A stretch of 64,000 nt of DNA, taken from assembly GCA_963790585.1 (NCBI GenBank), contig CAWBOY010000001.1, forward strand, positions 806,001-870,000. The letters are read 5' to 3'. The position numbers and the translations under genes are program-made. The notes beneath the pieces were generated by a model. The model was not told the DNA's origin, searched no databases, and saw nothing but the letters and a program-made list of their open reading frames with translations. Shown here in pieces: positions 48,103 to 56,158 of the stretch. Within the stretch, counting starts at the first letter, position 1, and every line of letters starts with the position of its first letter. Source of the DNA: CAWBOY01 sp963790585. Lineage in GTDB: Bacteria > Planctomycetota > Planctomycetia > Gemmatales > Gemmataceae.

Positions 48103-48635
48103 CACTTTCCCTCTTCGTTCAACGGCGTCAAACCCATTGCATCGACCCGCCATTTGCCGCCGTCCGGCTCCTCACGCACCAACAATAGAAACTTGAACTC
48201 CTTGCCATCTTTCATGAGGAAAGCCCCTTCGTAGGCGACCTCGTGATGGTCAGGAGCGAGCTTGGCCGAGCGAATCTCCCATTTGGCCATATTTTCGTAT
48301 ACGAGGCGATCTTCCCCCTTGTAGAACTTCACCAGCGGGAAAATGAGGACCTCGCGCAATGGTGAGCTGGCTCCCGGCAGTCGCTCGCGCATGCGCCGTT
48401 CGAAGTCTTTGGTAATGAGATCCGAAGCCGCCGCTAGCTGTCCCGCCTTGATCTTGTCCAGAAACCCATCCGCGACCGACCTGGCATACGCCAGGGTTGC
48501 CTGGTCTTCGGAACGAGATTCCGCGTGTGCAGGCGGTTGCCGATCACAGCCGGCGCTCGGCGCTGCAACGGCAACGATTCCAAGTAAATGGGTGATGCGA
48601 AAAACATTGTCAACGAACCGCGACAGCAACACCAT
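48102..48635 (-). CDS. Putative lipoprotein of unknown function
   Basis: 177 residues. Hydrophobic leader with a lipobox-like end, LGIVAVAAPSAGCDRQ (Cys near residue 30). The mature part is an alpha plus beta fold of about 140 residues: YARSVADGFLDKIKAGQLAAASDLITKDFERR, then strands such as HHEVAYEGAFLMKDGKEFKFLLLVREE. The pattern resembles DUF4878 or NTF2-like domains, but this is tentative. 11 bases downstream of the SMP-30 gene, same strand. Confidence 0.65.
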   Translation of the reverse strand: MVLLSRFVDNVFRITHLLGIVAVAAPSAGCDRQPPAHAESRSEDQATLAYARSVADGFLDKIKAGQLAAASDLITKDFERRMRERLPGASSPLREVLIFPLVKFYKGEDRLVYENMAKWEIRSAKLAPDHHEVAYEGAFLMKDGKEFKFLLLVREEPDGGKWRVDAMGLTPLNEEGK

Positions 48636-48646
48636 TGGTCACCTCA

Positions 48647-49636
48647 TTATTTACTCGCCGGCCAGAGCACGCGCCCGGGCGTTGTCGCTCGGATGCTGTA
48701 GAGCGTCCCGCCGCCGGTGATGTAGAGCGTCTTAAGGTCATCACCACCAAAGGCACAGTTTGTCACCTCGTCCGTCGGCACACCGACGAAGGCCAGGAGT
48801 TTGCCTTCGGGACTGAGGACGTAGATGCCGCCCTTTTTGTCCTCGGCTGGCTCGAAGGGTGGATTTGGTTTATTCAGCCCGGCGGCGACATAGAGTCGGC
48901 CTTTGCTATCTTGTTTCACACCGTCCGGCCCGCGGCCTTTGCCCCAGTCATAGAGCAATTTCTGACTTTTGAGATCGACTGTGCCGTCTTTCTTCAGATC
49001 AAAGCGGTAGAGCTTGCGAGCGCCATTGAGGGTGTCGTTGTTGTTGTCCGCGACATAGAGAAACTTGTCGTCGGCAGAGACGAGGACGCCGTTGGCGCGC
49101 TCGACCTCGCGGCCAATGACGCGGGCGACTTTGCCATCGCGATCGATGCGATAGACGCCTTCGATCGTTTTGCCGTTTTCATCGACGAGATCTTTACCAG
49201 CGCTTGGGCCATAGCGCGGGTCGGAAAAGTAGATGCGGCCGACGGAATCGACGGTGATGTCGTTTGGCTCATTGTAGCGCTTGCCCTCGAAACGATCGGT
49301 GAGCACGGTGATGGTGCCGTCGGTCTCCGTGCGCGTGATGCGGCGCTGAGCCGGCTCACAAGCTAACAGACGTCCCTTGTTGTCGAAAAGCAGTCCATTC
49401 GTGCCGGCGTCTTTGCGGTAGATGCGTGACTTGCCGTCGCGGTCGAGCTGGTAGATATGCCCATTGCCGCTGGTGAGGATGCCGAGCTTGGGATCCCACG
49501 CCGGACCTTCGCCCGCCGATCCTTTGGCCGCCTCCACCTTGAGCTTGGAACCCGGCTCAAAGATTGGTTCGTCTTCCGCGGCGAATAGCGCAAGAGTGGG
49601 GACGCAGAAGAGAGCGAGGCACAGGAGATGGCGCAT
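48647..49636 (-). CDS. Secreted SMP-30/gluconolactonase-like protein
   Basis: 329 residues. Signal peptide (LLCLALFCVPTLALFAAE). A six-bladed beta-propeller with the family motifs GPAWDPKLGILTSG (metal-binding Glu region altered), YNEPNDITVDSVGRIYFSDPRYG (catalytic Asn/Asp block), EVERANGVLVSADDKFLYVADN and GRGPDGVKQDSKGRLYVAAG. Likely hydrolyses a sugar lactone in the periplasm. A damaged copy of its last 30 codons lies at 44495-44590. Confidence 0.9.
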   Translation of the reverse strand: MRHLLCLALFCVPTLALFAAEDEPIFEPGSKLKVEAAKGSAGEGPAWDPKLGILTSGNGHIYQLDRDGKSRIYRKDAGTNGLLFDNKGRLLACEPAQRRITRTETDGTITVLTDRFEGKRYNEPNDITVDSVGRIYFSDPRYGPSAGKDLVDENGKTIEGVYRIDRDGKVARVIGREVERANGVLVSADDKFLYVADNNNDTLNGARKLYRFDLKKDGTVDLKSQKLLYDWGKGRGPDGVKQDSKGRLYVAAGLNKPNPPFEPAEDKKGGIYVLSPEGKLLAFVGVPTDEVTNCAFGGDDLKTLYITGGGTLYSIRATTPGRVLWPASK

Positions 49637-49654
49637 AGAGAGTCCTCGAAATAA

Positions 49655-49804
49655 TTACGTCTTCACAGTCGGGGCTTCTTTCGCGCTGCCGACTTTGATC
49701 GGCGTTTTGCAGAGCAGGCAGGCGACGACCTTATTAGAGTCGTGCTGCTCGACAAGCATGAACTTGCGACATTTGGGATTTGGACACTGGACGGCGAAAA
49801 CCAT
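49655..49804 (-). CDS. Small zinc-ribbon-like protein, 49 residues
   Basis: MVFAVQCPNPKCRKFMLVEQ, then a NKVVACLLCKTPIKV segment: two Cys pairs (CPNPKC and CLLC) that could bind zinc. No hydrophobic segment. It lies between the SMP-30 and Hsp70-like genes on the same strand. Too short for a function call. Confidence 0.6.
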   Translation of the reverse strand: MVFAVQCPNPKCRKFMLVEQHDSNKVVACLLCKTPIKVGSAKEAPTVKT

Positions 49805-49823
49805 TGGCTCACTCCGTTTAGCC

Positions 49824-49925
49824 TCCCCTCGCCCCCGAAGGGGGAGAAGGGTTGGGGGTGAGGGGGCGAAGTCTGCGAAACCTTGCCCCTCACCCCAACC
49901 CCTCTCCCCCTTCGGGGGCGAGGGG
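49824..49925. repeat. Inverted repeat of C- and G-rich arms
   Basis: CCCCTCGCCCCCGAAGGGGG (from 49824) and its near-perfect complement ending 49925; arms about 40 bases around a 20-base loop. Each arm has its own small hairpin (CCCCCGAAGGGGG). Located 3' of the Hsp70-like gene, so probably its terminator. Confidence 0.8.
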
Positions 49926-49941
49926 CTTAAGGAATGGACGT

Positions 49942-51524
49942 TTACTCGATCCGCAACGACTGGACCCACTGCGCTTCTTGCGCCAGTTCTTCGTCGGACA
50001 GGCCGCTGGCGCGATGGATCTCGGCTCGCGCCATTTTGCCACTGGTCATGTCGAGTGCCATCACGTCGATAAGGCCATTGCTGCCGACGCCGCAGCGGAC
50101 CTGGATCGGCGAGGCTTTCGGCAGAACAGGCGGCAGGCCATCGATCCAACATTCTCCGATGGCGATGCATGCGTCGGCCTGGCTCGCTTCGCCCTGCAAC
50201 ACCTTGACGCGCACCTTTTGTTGATTCTCATTGACCGTCCGATAGACTCGGCTCGCCGCCGTCGGCAGCTGCGTATTCTTCGGAATCAGGATGTCGTTCA
50301 TTCTCTCGGTCGCTTGCTTGACTTCGATGCCAAGGCTATGCGCGTTGACGTTGATCTCGACGACCTGGTTGAGCAGGTCCATCGCCTGATTTTCGAGGTC
50401 GATGCCGACCGGACTTTCATGGGCGGCGACGATTCCGGCATGCAGTGCCGCCCCGCGCGCGACGACTTCGCTCACGGCCAACGATTGATCGGCTTGCTTG
50501 CCAGTTAGCTCAAAGAGCATCTGCCGCGTCATCGGCATGTGCGTCGAGCCGCCGACGAGCAAGACGCGCTCGACCTGGTCCCACGTCAGATTGGCCTGGC
50601 GCAGCAATTGTTGAGCGGTCAAGCGCGTGCGGATGAGCAAATCGCGCGTGAGTGCCTCAAATTCGACGCGCGTCAATGGGACACCCAGCATTTTGCCGGA
50701 GTGACTAACATTGACCATCGTCTGCGACAGCTTGCTGAGCGTTCGTTTGCGCGCTCGGCGGCGGATTGGAGATTCGTCAAGGTGAGCGGATCGGAGCGTG
50801 GGTCGGTGCCAAACTGTTGTTTGAATTTGTCGGCGACGAAATCGACGATGCGGTCGTCCCAGTCTTTGCCGCCGAGGCGGACGTCGCCTTCAATCGCCAA
50901 AGTTTGAAAGCGCCGATGCGAGAGCCGCACCAGCGTCACGTCAAAAGTGCCGCCGCCGAGGTCGTAGACAAGGACATTACGCTCGCCCTGCGGTAATGCT
51001 TCCTCGACGCGCGTCAGCATTCCACCTGCGGGCGGTTGAAACGAGTATGCGAGGGCGGCCGCTGTCGGCTCATCGAGAATGTCGAGTACTTCGAGCCCCG
51101 CGATGCGGGCGGCGTCCTTGGTCGCTTTGCGGCGAGTGTCGTCGAAATAGGCAGGGACAGTGATGACGACCTTGCTCACCGGGCCGATGCGCAGAGCGGC
51201 ATCTTGGACGAGCTTACGAAGGATGATAGCCGAGAGAGTTTCAGGGCGAAATTCCCGGCCGGCGACCAGCTGGCCATAAGACGGCAAGCCCATACGCCGC
51301 TTGATGAGCATGGCGACGCGCTCGGGCTGCTCGAGTGAGACGTCGAGCGCAGCCTGGCCGACGACGGCGCCGCCGTCTTCAGTGAGCAAGACAGCACTCG
51401 GAGTGAGCATGTCGCCGTCGCGATTCGGCAGCGTCGTCGGCTGCCCGCGATCGTCGAGCGTCGCTATCGCGCAGAAGGTTGTGCCGAGGTCGATGCCGAC
51501 CAGTTTGCCAGTCGCGCCCGCCAT
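49942..51524 (-). CDS. Hsp70 (DnaK)-like protein; one frameshift
   Basis: About 527 residues, shorter than DnaK (about 640). ATPase domain: KLVGIDLGTTFCAIATLDD (phosphate 1), VVITVPAYFDDTRRKATKDAA, ILDEPTAAALAYSF, VLVYDLGGGTFDVTLV (phosphate 2) and RVLLVGGSTHMPMTRQML (adenosine). A beta-sandwich substrate domain follows (NVNAHSLGIEVKQ, ILIPKNTQLPTAASR), but the helical lid is cut to about 35 residues. The frame shifts near 50745. Not in a dnaK-grpE-dnaJ cluster, so a specialised paralogue. Divergent from the STAS/GspE-like pair. Confidence 0.85.
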
Positions 51525-51704
51525 GCCGTCCCCTTGGTCCGTCAGGGTGTCCCGCCCGAGAAACGAACGCGGTCCGATGCTTCGGCCCCGTCGAGATGTC
51601 TACCAAAAACGTATTGTAACGGCCATGAAGTGGCGGAGGAAGAGGCAACTATTCAGGACGAAAAATGCCAAAGGACCGCAGTTGTAGCATTCGGTGGACT
51701 CACA

Positions 51705-51832
51705 CGCAGTTGTGGCAAGGTCTCCGGACCTTGCCACTCATTCGACCGAAAGTCTCCTCGATTTCGGCTGCGGCGCATTGAGACCTTCGGTCGGGGCTAG
51801 TGGCAAGGTCCGGAGACCTTGCCACAACTGCG
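51705..51832. repeat. Nested palindromes between divergent genes
   Basis: 34-base arms at 51705-51738 and 51799-51832. Each arm contains its own hairpin, TGGCAAGGTC-4-GACCTTGCCA. Between them GACCGAAAGTCTC partly pairs with GAGACCTTCGGTC. It lies in the 400-base gap between two divergent genes, so it cannot be a simple terminator; no other feature is visible in that gap. Confidence 0.85.
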
Positions 51833-51930
51833 GGCCGCTGTTGTGGCATTTAGAGGACTGCCTCCCCTTCCCGGATTCATAAGATACCCTTAGGCTCGCG
51901 ATCCGTCCGTTCATTCAGGTGCGTTGTGCC

Positions 51931-52287
51931 ATGAAACTCAGTCTCCGTTCCCTCGACGGCTCTCTAGCGCGCGTCCAATGCGAAGGTCCGATCACAGTTA
52001 CCCAGGTCGAGCACGGCATAGAGCCCCTGGAAAGGCTGCTAGGTGACAATCCCTTTGTCAAGCACGTTCTCTTCGACCTCGAGAAAGCCAATTACATCGA
52101 TTCGAGCGGCGTCAGTTGGATGCTCATGTGCCACAAGGCCTTTACAAAAGGTGGCGGCGTCATCGTGTTTCACTCGGCCCCGCCGCTCGTCCAGCAGACG
52201 CTCAATCTGCTGCGCATGAATCTCGTGCTTCACCTGAGCGCCAATGAGGCCGCGGCGCAAAAGATCGCGCAGGAGGCCGCTAAGTGA
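51931..52287 (+). CDS. STAS-domain protein (anti-sigma factor antagonist-like)
   Basis: 118 residues, a single STAS domain. VQCEGPITVTQVEHGIEPLE and HVLFDLEKANYIDSSGVSWMLMCHKAF are typical; the Ser pair in IDSSG is where SpoIIAA-like proteins are phosphorylated. FHSAPPLVQQTLNLLRMN follows. By family it would bind a kinase or partner in a phospho-dependent way. The stop overlaps the next gene by 4 bases (GTGA), so translation is coupled with the GspE-like protein. ATG at 51931 preferred; a GTG at 51919 is possible. Confidence 0.85.
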   Translation: MKLSLRSLDGSLARVQCEGPITVTQVEHGIEPLERLLGDNPFVKHVLFDLEKANYIDSSGVSWMLMCHKAFTKGGGVIVFHSAPPLVQQTLNLLRMNLVLHLSANEAAAQKIAQEAAK

Positions 52288-53514
52288 CAGCCCCTGAAGA
52301 GTCGCCTCTCGCGCTAGACGTCCGTGGTTTGGCTCCCGAAGATGGCGTTCCGACTCTGATCGATTTCGCGGCGAACCTTGGCGTCAGCGACTTGTTCTTC
52401 TGCACGAACGCCGACCACACTGCGGTTTTGGCCCGACAATTTGGCCTTATTCGGCCGATCACGAAGGTATCGATCGATTTCGGCAAACAATGCCTTGCCC
52501 ACATCAAGGGCGTTTCCGGTATGGACATCGCCGAGAAGCGGCGGCCGATGGAAGGCCGCTGGCTGATGCCTCGTGACGGCAAAGGAACCCTCGACGTCCG
52601 CATCAGCACCATACCGACTCTGTACGGCGAAGATGCAAGTCTGCGGATTCTCGATCGTGACTCACGCCTATTGTCCCTAGAGCAGCTCGGCCTGCCGCGG
52701 CGCGATTACAACCAGCTCGTCGCGCTGCTGGCCAATCCAAACGGCATGATCGTCTTCAGCGGCCCGACCGGCTCGGGCACCAGCACGACGCTTTATGCCT
52801 GTCTGCATCACCTGAACAACGGCGAGCGCAAGATCAACACCATTGAAGATCCGGTCGAATATGCCATTGACGGCCTGCGGCAATCACAAGTCAACACGAA
52901 GCTAGAAGTAGGTTATCCCGAGCTGCTCCGCAGTGTGTTGCGGCAAGCACCTGACGTGATCATGATCGGCGAGATACGCGATCCCGAAACAGCGGAATTA
53001 GCCATAAGTGCCGCCAACAGCGGCCACCTCGTTTTGGCGACGCTTCAAGCACCGGTGGCCACGAGCGTGGTGGCCGCCCTCTTGAACCTCGGCGTGGCGC
53101 CGCATTTCCTGGCAAGCGCGCTGCTCGGCTCGCTCTCGCTGCGCCTCGTTCGCCGACTCTGCCAGGTGTGCCGCGTCGGCTTTGACATCTCCGGCAGCCC
53201 GCAGACATTCGAGGAAGTGACCCAGTATCTCGAACAAGGCCAGGGCGACATGATCTATGGCCCCAAAGGCTGCCCGACCTGTCACATGCTCGGGTTCACG
53301 GGCCGCACCGGCGTCTATGAAATGATGCCGATGACCACGCGGCTGCGCAAGTTGATCCTCGAACGCGCGACGACCAAAGTACCTGACGCAAGCTGCCATC
53401 GAAGAGGGGTTAATCCCCTTCCGCCAGGCCGCGTTGATCAAAGTCGCCCAGGGCGAAACGAGCATCGAAGAGGTATTCCGCGCGATCCCAACCGAGTATC
53501 TCGGTGTCGATTAG
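52284..53514 (+). CDS. GspE/PilB-like secretion ATPase homologue with degenerate active site; frameshift near end
   Basis: About 410 residues; start GTG. The RecA-like core follows GspE/PilB: VDVRISTIPTLYGE-like DVRISTIPTLYGEDASLRIL, Walker A region at about 159-168, INTIEDPVEYAIDGL (Asp box), VIMIGEIRDPETAELAI (Walker B) and the CxxC pairs CQVC and CPTC. However, Walker A reads GPTGSGTST, with Thr replacing the essential Lys, and the His box reads TLQAP where TLHTN is usual. The long N-terminal domain is also short. A frame shift near 53380 joins the end to YLTQAAIEEGLIPFRQAALI and stops at 53514. Probably a non-catalytic subunit or partner of the STAS protein. No pilus genes are adjacent. 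Confidence 0.85.
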
Positions 53515-53698
53515 ATGGGATCGCCTGAAAAGGCGGCCGACATGGTCGATTCGGTTGGCGCATCCCTCTTGCCCACGAGGAAGTTACACTCTAAGATTGG
53601 GAACGCAACGCAAGGACAGACTACGCGGAGCCATTGTGGTTGGAAAAGAGGCGAGCAGTTGAAATCGGCGTAAGTCTAATGATTCGCTAGGACATAAT

Positions 53699-53771
53699 GG
53701 CGGCGTAGCTCAGAGGTTAGAGCAGCGGCTTCATAAGCCGCGTGTCGCCGGTTCGACCCCGGCCGCCGCTA
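53699..53771 (+). tRNA. tRNA-Met (CAT anticodon)
   Basis: 73 nucleotides without CCA. Acceptor GGCGGCG pairs with CGCCGCT (G-U at the end), D-arm GCTCAGAGGTTAGAGC, anticodon arm GCGGC-TTCATAA-GCCGC, T-arm GCCGG-TTCGACC-CCGGC. The stem lacks the three G-C pairs of initiator tRNA, so it is elongator Met or, if the C is modified, Ile2. Its 3' part is the likely attachment site of the element that follows. Confidence 0.93.
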
Positions 53772-53831
53772 CTCACGTAAGTGCAATAGGCGAGGCGACT
53801 TAGAGCCTACCTTTCTTACCGGAAAGAGCGC

Positions 53832-53874
53832 CTGACCAGCTGGAAAAAGTCTGTAAGCTACAGACTTCGGTCAG
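53832..53874 (+). promoter_or_regulatory. Nested hairpin in the integrase leader
   Basis: CTGACC (53832-53837) pairs with GGTCAG (53869-53874); inside, AGTCTGTA-agc-TACAGACT is a perfect hairpin. The outer right arm runs into the ribosome-binding site AGGAAG of the integrase. Could control translation or be an arm-type or repressor site. Confidence 0.5.
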
Positions 53875-53886
53875 GAAGCATTCCCA

Positions 53887-55131
53887 ATGTCAAGCGAACG
53901 AGTGCCGCAACTCCGTAGACACAAGACGCACAAGAGAGCCTACGTCAGCTATGACGGCGGCAACAAGCAGAAGTATTTCGGTGTGGCAGGCGATTGGCCA
54001 GACGGCAAAAAGAAAGCCCCGGCGCAAGTCAGAGCGGAGTATGACGCTTGGCTAGGCCGTTGGCTCGCGGGAGGGCGTAAAGTCCCAAAGGACGATGACG
54101 AAGGCTTGACGGTCAATCAACTCGTCTTGGCTTATGACACCTATGCAGAGGGCTACTACAAACCCGGCAGTACCGCCACTACGGGTGAGCTACGGTGCGT
54201 TCGTGAGGCACTTCGTCCGTTGGTCAAGTTGTACGGTGCGACCAAAGGGGCTGAGTTCGGACCGAAAGCCTTCAAGGTGGTTCGCCAGCATATGGTAGAT
54301 CTGGGATGGTGCCGATCGTACACCAATCATCAATGCCGTCGCATCATCCGCATGTTCCGTTGGGCCGCATCGGAAGAACTTGTCACTGCCGAGATCTATC
54401 ACGCTCTCAAGTCTGTTCCAGGCTTGCGTAAGGGCATGGCAGCCGTCAGAGAATCGCCCGGCATCCGTCCCGTACCCGTCGAGTTCGTGAATGCTTCGCT
54501 TCCCTATATGCCCCCTCCCGTATCTGCAATGGTCCGTCTGCAATTACTGTCGGGATGCCGTGCTTGTGAAATCACCGTGATGCGGACGTGTGACCTAGAC
54601 GTAAGCGGAGACGTATGGCTTTACCGGCCCGGAAGTGACAAGGGACCGCATGGGGAGCATAAGAACTCCCATCATGGCAAGGAGCGGGTAATCGCGTTGG
54701 GACCGCAAGCCCAGGAAGTGCTAAGAAGCTGGTTGCGAACGGAGCTTGAAGCCTACCTCTTTTGTCCGGCAGAAGCGGAAGAGGTACGGGCGAAAGAAAG
54801 ACGAGCGAAGCGTAAGACGCCGATGACGCCCTCCCAAAGGAAGCGGACGCGAGCAAAGCGGCGTGCCCGTCCGGTAGGGGAACGCTACACGTCTCAGAGC
54901 TATAGCCGTGCCATTGCTCGCGCTTGTGGGAAGGCAAATCGTGAGAGTGGCAAGCCGGTGCCTGTCTGGACCCCAAGTCAGCTGAGGCATACGACGGCAA
55001 CGGATCTTCGTCGTAAGTTTGGGTTAGAGGCGTGTAAGGTTATTTTGGGCCATAGCAACGTGGAGACAAGTCAGCTGTACGCCGAGCGTGACTTGAACGC
55101 GGCTATTGAGGTTGCCAAACAGGTAGGGTAA
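53887..55131 (+). CDS. Tyrosine recombinase (integrase)
   Basis: 414 residues. Site-specific recombinase. The N-terminal part has a basic SAM-like or AP2-like region (KRAYVSYDGGNKQKYFG), a core-binding domain (about 75-185) and the catalytic domain with the first Arg in LLSGCRACEITVM (about 230), SQLRHTTATDLRRKFG (HxxR box region; the Arg in LRHT), LGHSN (His) and SQLYAERD (Tyr, about residue 396). A lysine- and arginine-rich insert lies near 300-335. 115 bases downstream of the tRNA, in the same direction, the usual position for an element integrated at the tRNA 3' end. Confidence 0.93.
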   Translation: MSSERVPQLRRHKTHKRAYVSYDGGNKQKYFGVAGDWPDGKKKAPAQVRAEYDAWLGRWLAGGRKVPKDDDEGLTVNQLVLAYDTYAEGYYKPGSTATTGELRCVREALRPLVKLYGATKGAEFGPKAFKVVRQHMVDLGWCRSYTNHQCRRIIRMFRWAASEELVTAEIYHALKSVPGLRKGMAAVRESPGIRPVPVEFVNASLPYMPPPVSAMVRLQLLSGCRACEITVMRTCDLDVSGDVWLYRPGSDKGPHGEHKNSHHGKERVIALGPQAQEVLRSWLRTELEAYLFCPAEAEEVRAKERRAKRKTPMTPSQRKRTRAKRRARPVGERYTSQSYSRAIARACGKANRESGKPVPVWTPSQLRHTTATDLRRKFGLEACKVILGHSNVETSQLYAERDLNAAIEVAKQVG

Positions 55132-55193
55132 GCGGTCCAATTCTAGGCGGCATTCCTTGTGGTTTGTCGCCTATCTCCGTTGAGAGGCAAGCA

Positions 55194-55868
55194 ATGCGAG
55201 AACTTATTCAAGAGGTTGTGGCAGCTGCCAAGGAATGGCAGAGCTTCATCCGAAATCAAAAGGCGAGTCCTGACAACGGACGCATCACGACACGCCTAAT
55301 GAACATGCTCCCTTACGCAATGGCCGCGAAATCCCGACTGGAGGAAGCGCTCGCGCAATGTGGATACCTGCCCGGCAAACAACGAGATGAACTTATTCCA
55401 CAACATCACGAAATCGCGGATGAGGCGCTGATAACGCTCTGGCGCTTTTGTGGGCTGGACGATCCTACGTTGTGCGGCGACGAGCTACCATCGTGGCATG
55501 TTCTGCCGGAAAAGCCGTTGCCATCGAAAAAGGAACTCGATTGGGGAATCGAGACGTTAGAATTATGGCTAAACAGAACCAACGAATCGGCAAAGAAAGA
55601 AGAGCAAGCGGACGGCCCATGTAACGGGGGGTTCGTTTGGCGGGGTAAGTTTCATGGCCTGTCGAAGACTCCGGAACGCTTACTGTCGGCTATGTGGGAT
55701 AAGAGGAGCCGTACCCTTGACGATGTAATAGGCGAGGTATGGGATCGAAATAAGAGTCCAAACGATAATGCCGTTAGCGTGGTATTGAGCAAGCTAAACA
55801 AGGTATTGTTGGAAGCTGGCGTACCGTGGACCCTATCCAGAAAGTTAGGTCAAATAGTCCGAAGTTAA
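55194..55868 (+). CDS. Hypothetical protein with a C-terminal winged-helix-like region
   Basis: 224 residues from the ATG at 55194 (GAGAGG site). The N-terminal 130 residues are helical and not recognised. The last 70 (GLSKTPERLLSAMWDKRSRTLDDVIGEVW and NDNAVSVVLSKLNKVLLEAGVPWTLSRK) look like a winged helix, as in small phage or island regulators; this is inference. Located between integrase and DUF1580, the slot of control genes. Confidence 0.6.
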   Translation: MRELIQEVVAAAKEWQSFIRNQKASPDNGRITTRLMNMLPYAMAAKSRLEEALAQCGYLPGKQRDELIPQHHEIADEALITLWRFCGLDDPTLCGDELPSWHVLPEKPLPSKKELDWGIETLELWLNRTNESAKKEEQADGPCNGGFVWRGKFHGLSKTPERLLSAMWDKRSRTLDDVIGEVWDRNKSPNDNAVSVVLSKLNKVLLEAGVPWTLSRKLGQIVRS

Positions 55869-55913
55869 ATCATTTCTTTCCGTTTGGAAATCGTTTGGAA
55901 ACCCCCTCTTGCA

Positions 55914-55952
55914 ATGATCCTCAATAGGCAATCAATACCTATTGAGGATCAT
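55914..55952 (+). promoter_or_regulatory. Perfect 15-base inverted repeat covering the DUF1580 ribosome-binding site
   Basis: ATGATCCTCAATAGG (55914-55928) and complement (55938-55952) around a 9-base loop, ending 2 bases before the ATG at 55955. The GAGG of the ribosome-binding site is in the right arm. Two CGTTTGGAAA direct repeats lie at about 55881 and 55892. Confidence 0.6.
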
Positions 55953-56158
55953 CAATGCCAATTTCATTGAACGAAAACATAATCCCGCTTTCCAAGGCTG
56001 CGAAGCGCCTTCCCGCGTTGAAACCAGCGAAGGGAAACTCCATCAATCCCGCGACGGTATGGCGTTGGGCGACGAAAGGCTCACGCGGCATAAAGCTAGA
56101 AAGTCTCATGGTGGGGGGAATCCGTTGTACGTCGGTTGAGGCTCTTGAGCGGTTTCTA

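Noticed and set aside
52284..53514. Type II secretion or type IV pilus operon
   Set aside because: Only the ATPase-like gene is present; no platform, secretin or major pilin gene is adjacent, and the ATPase lacks key residues.
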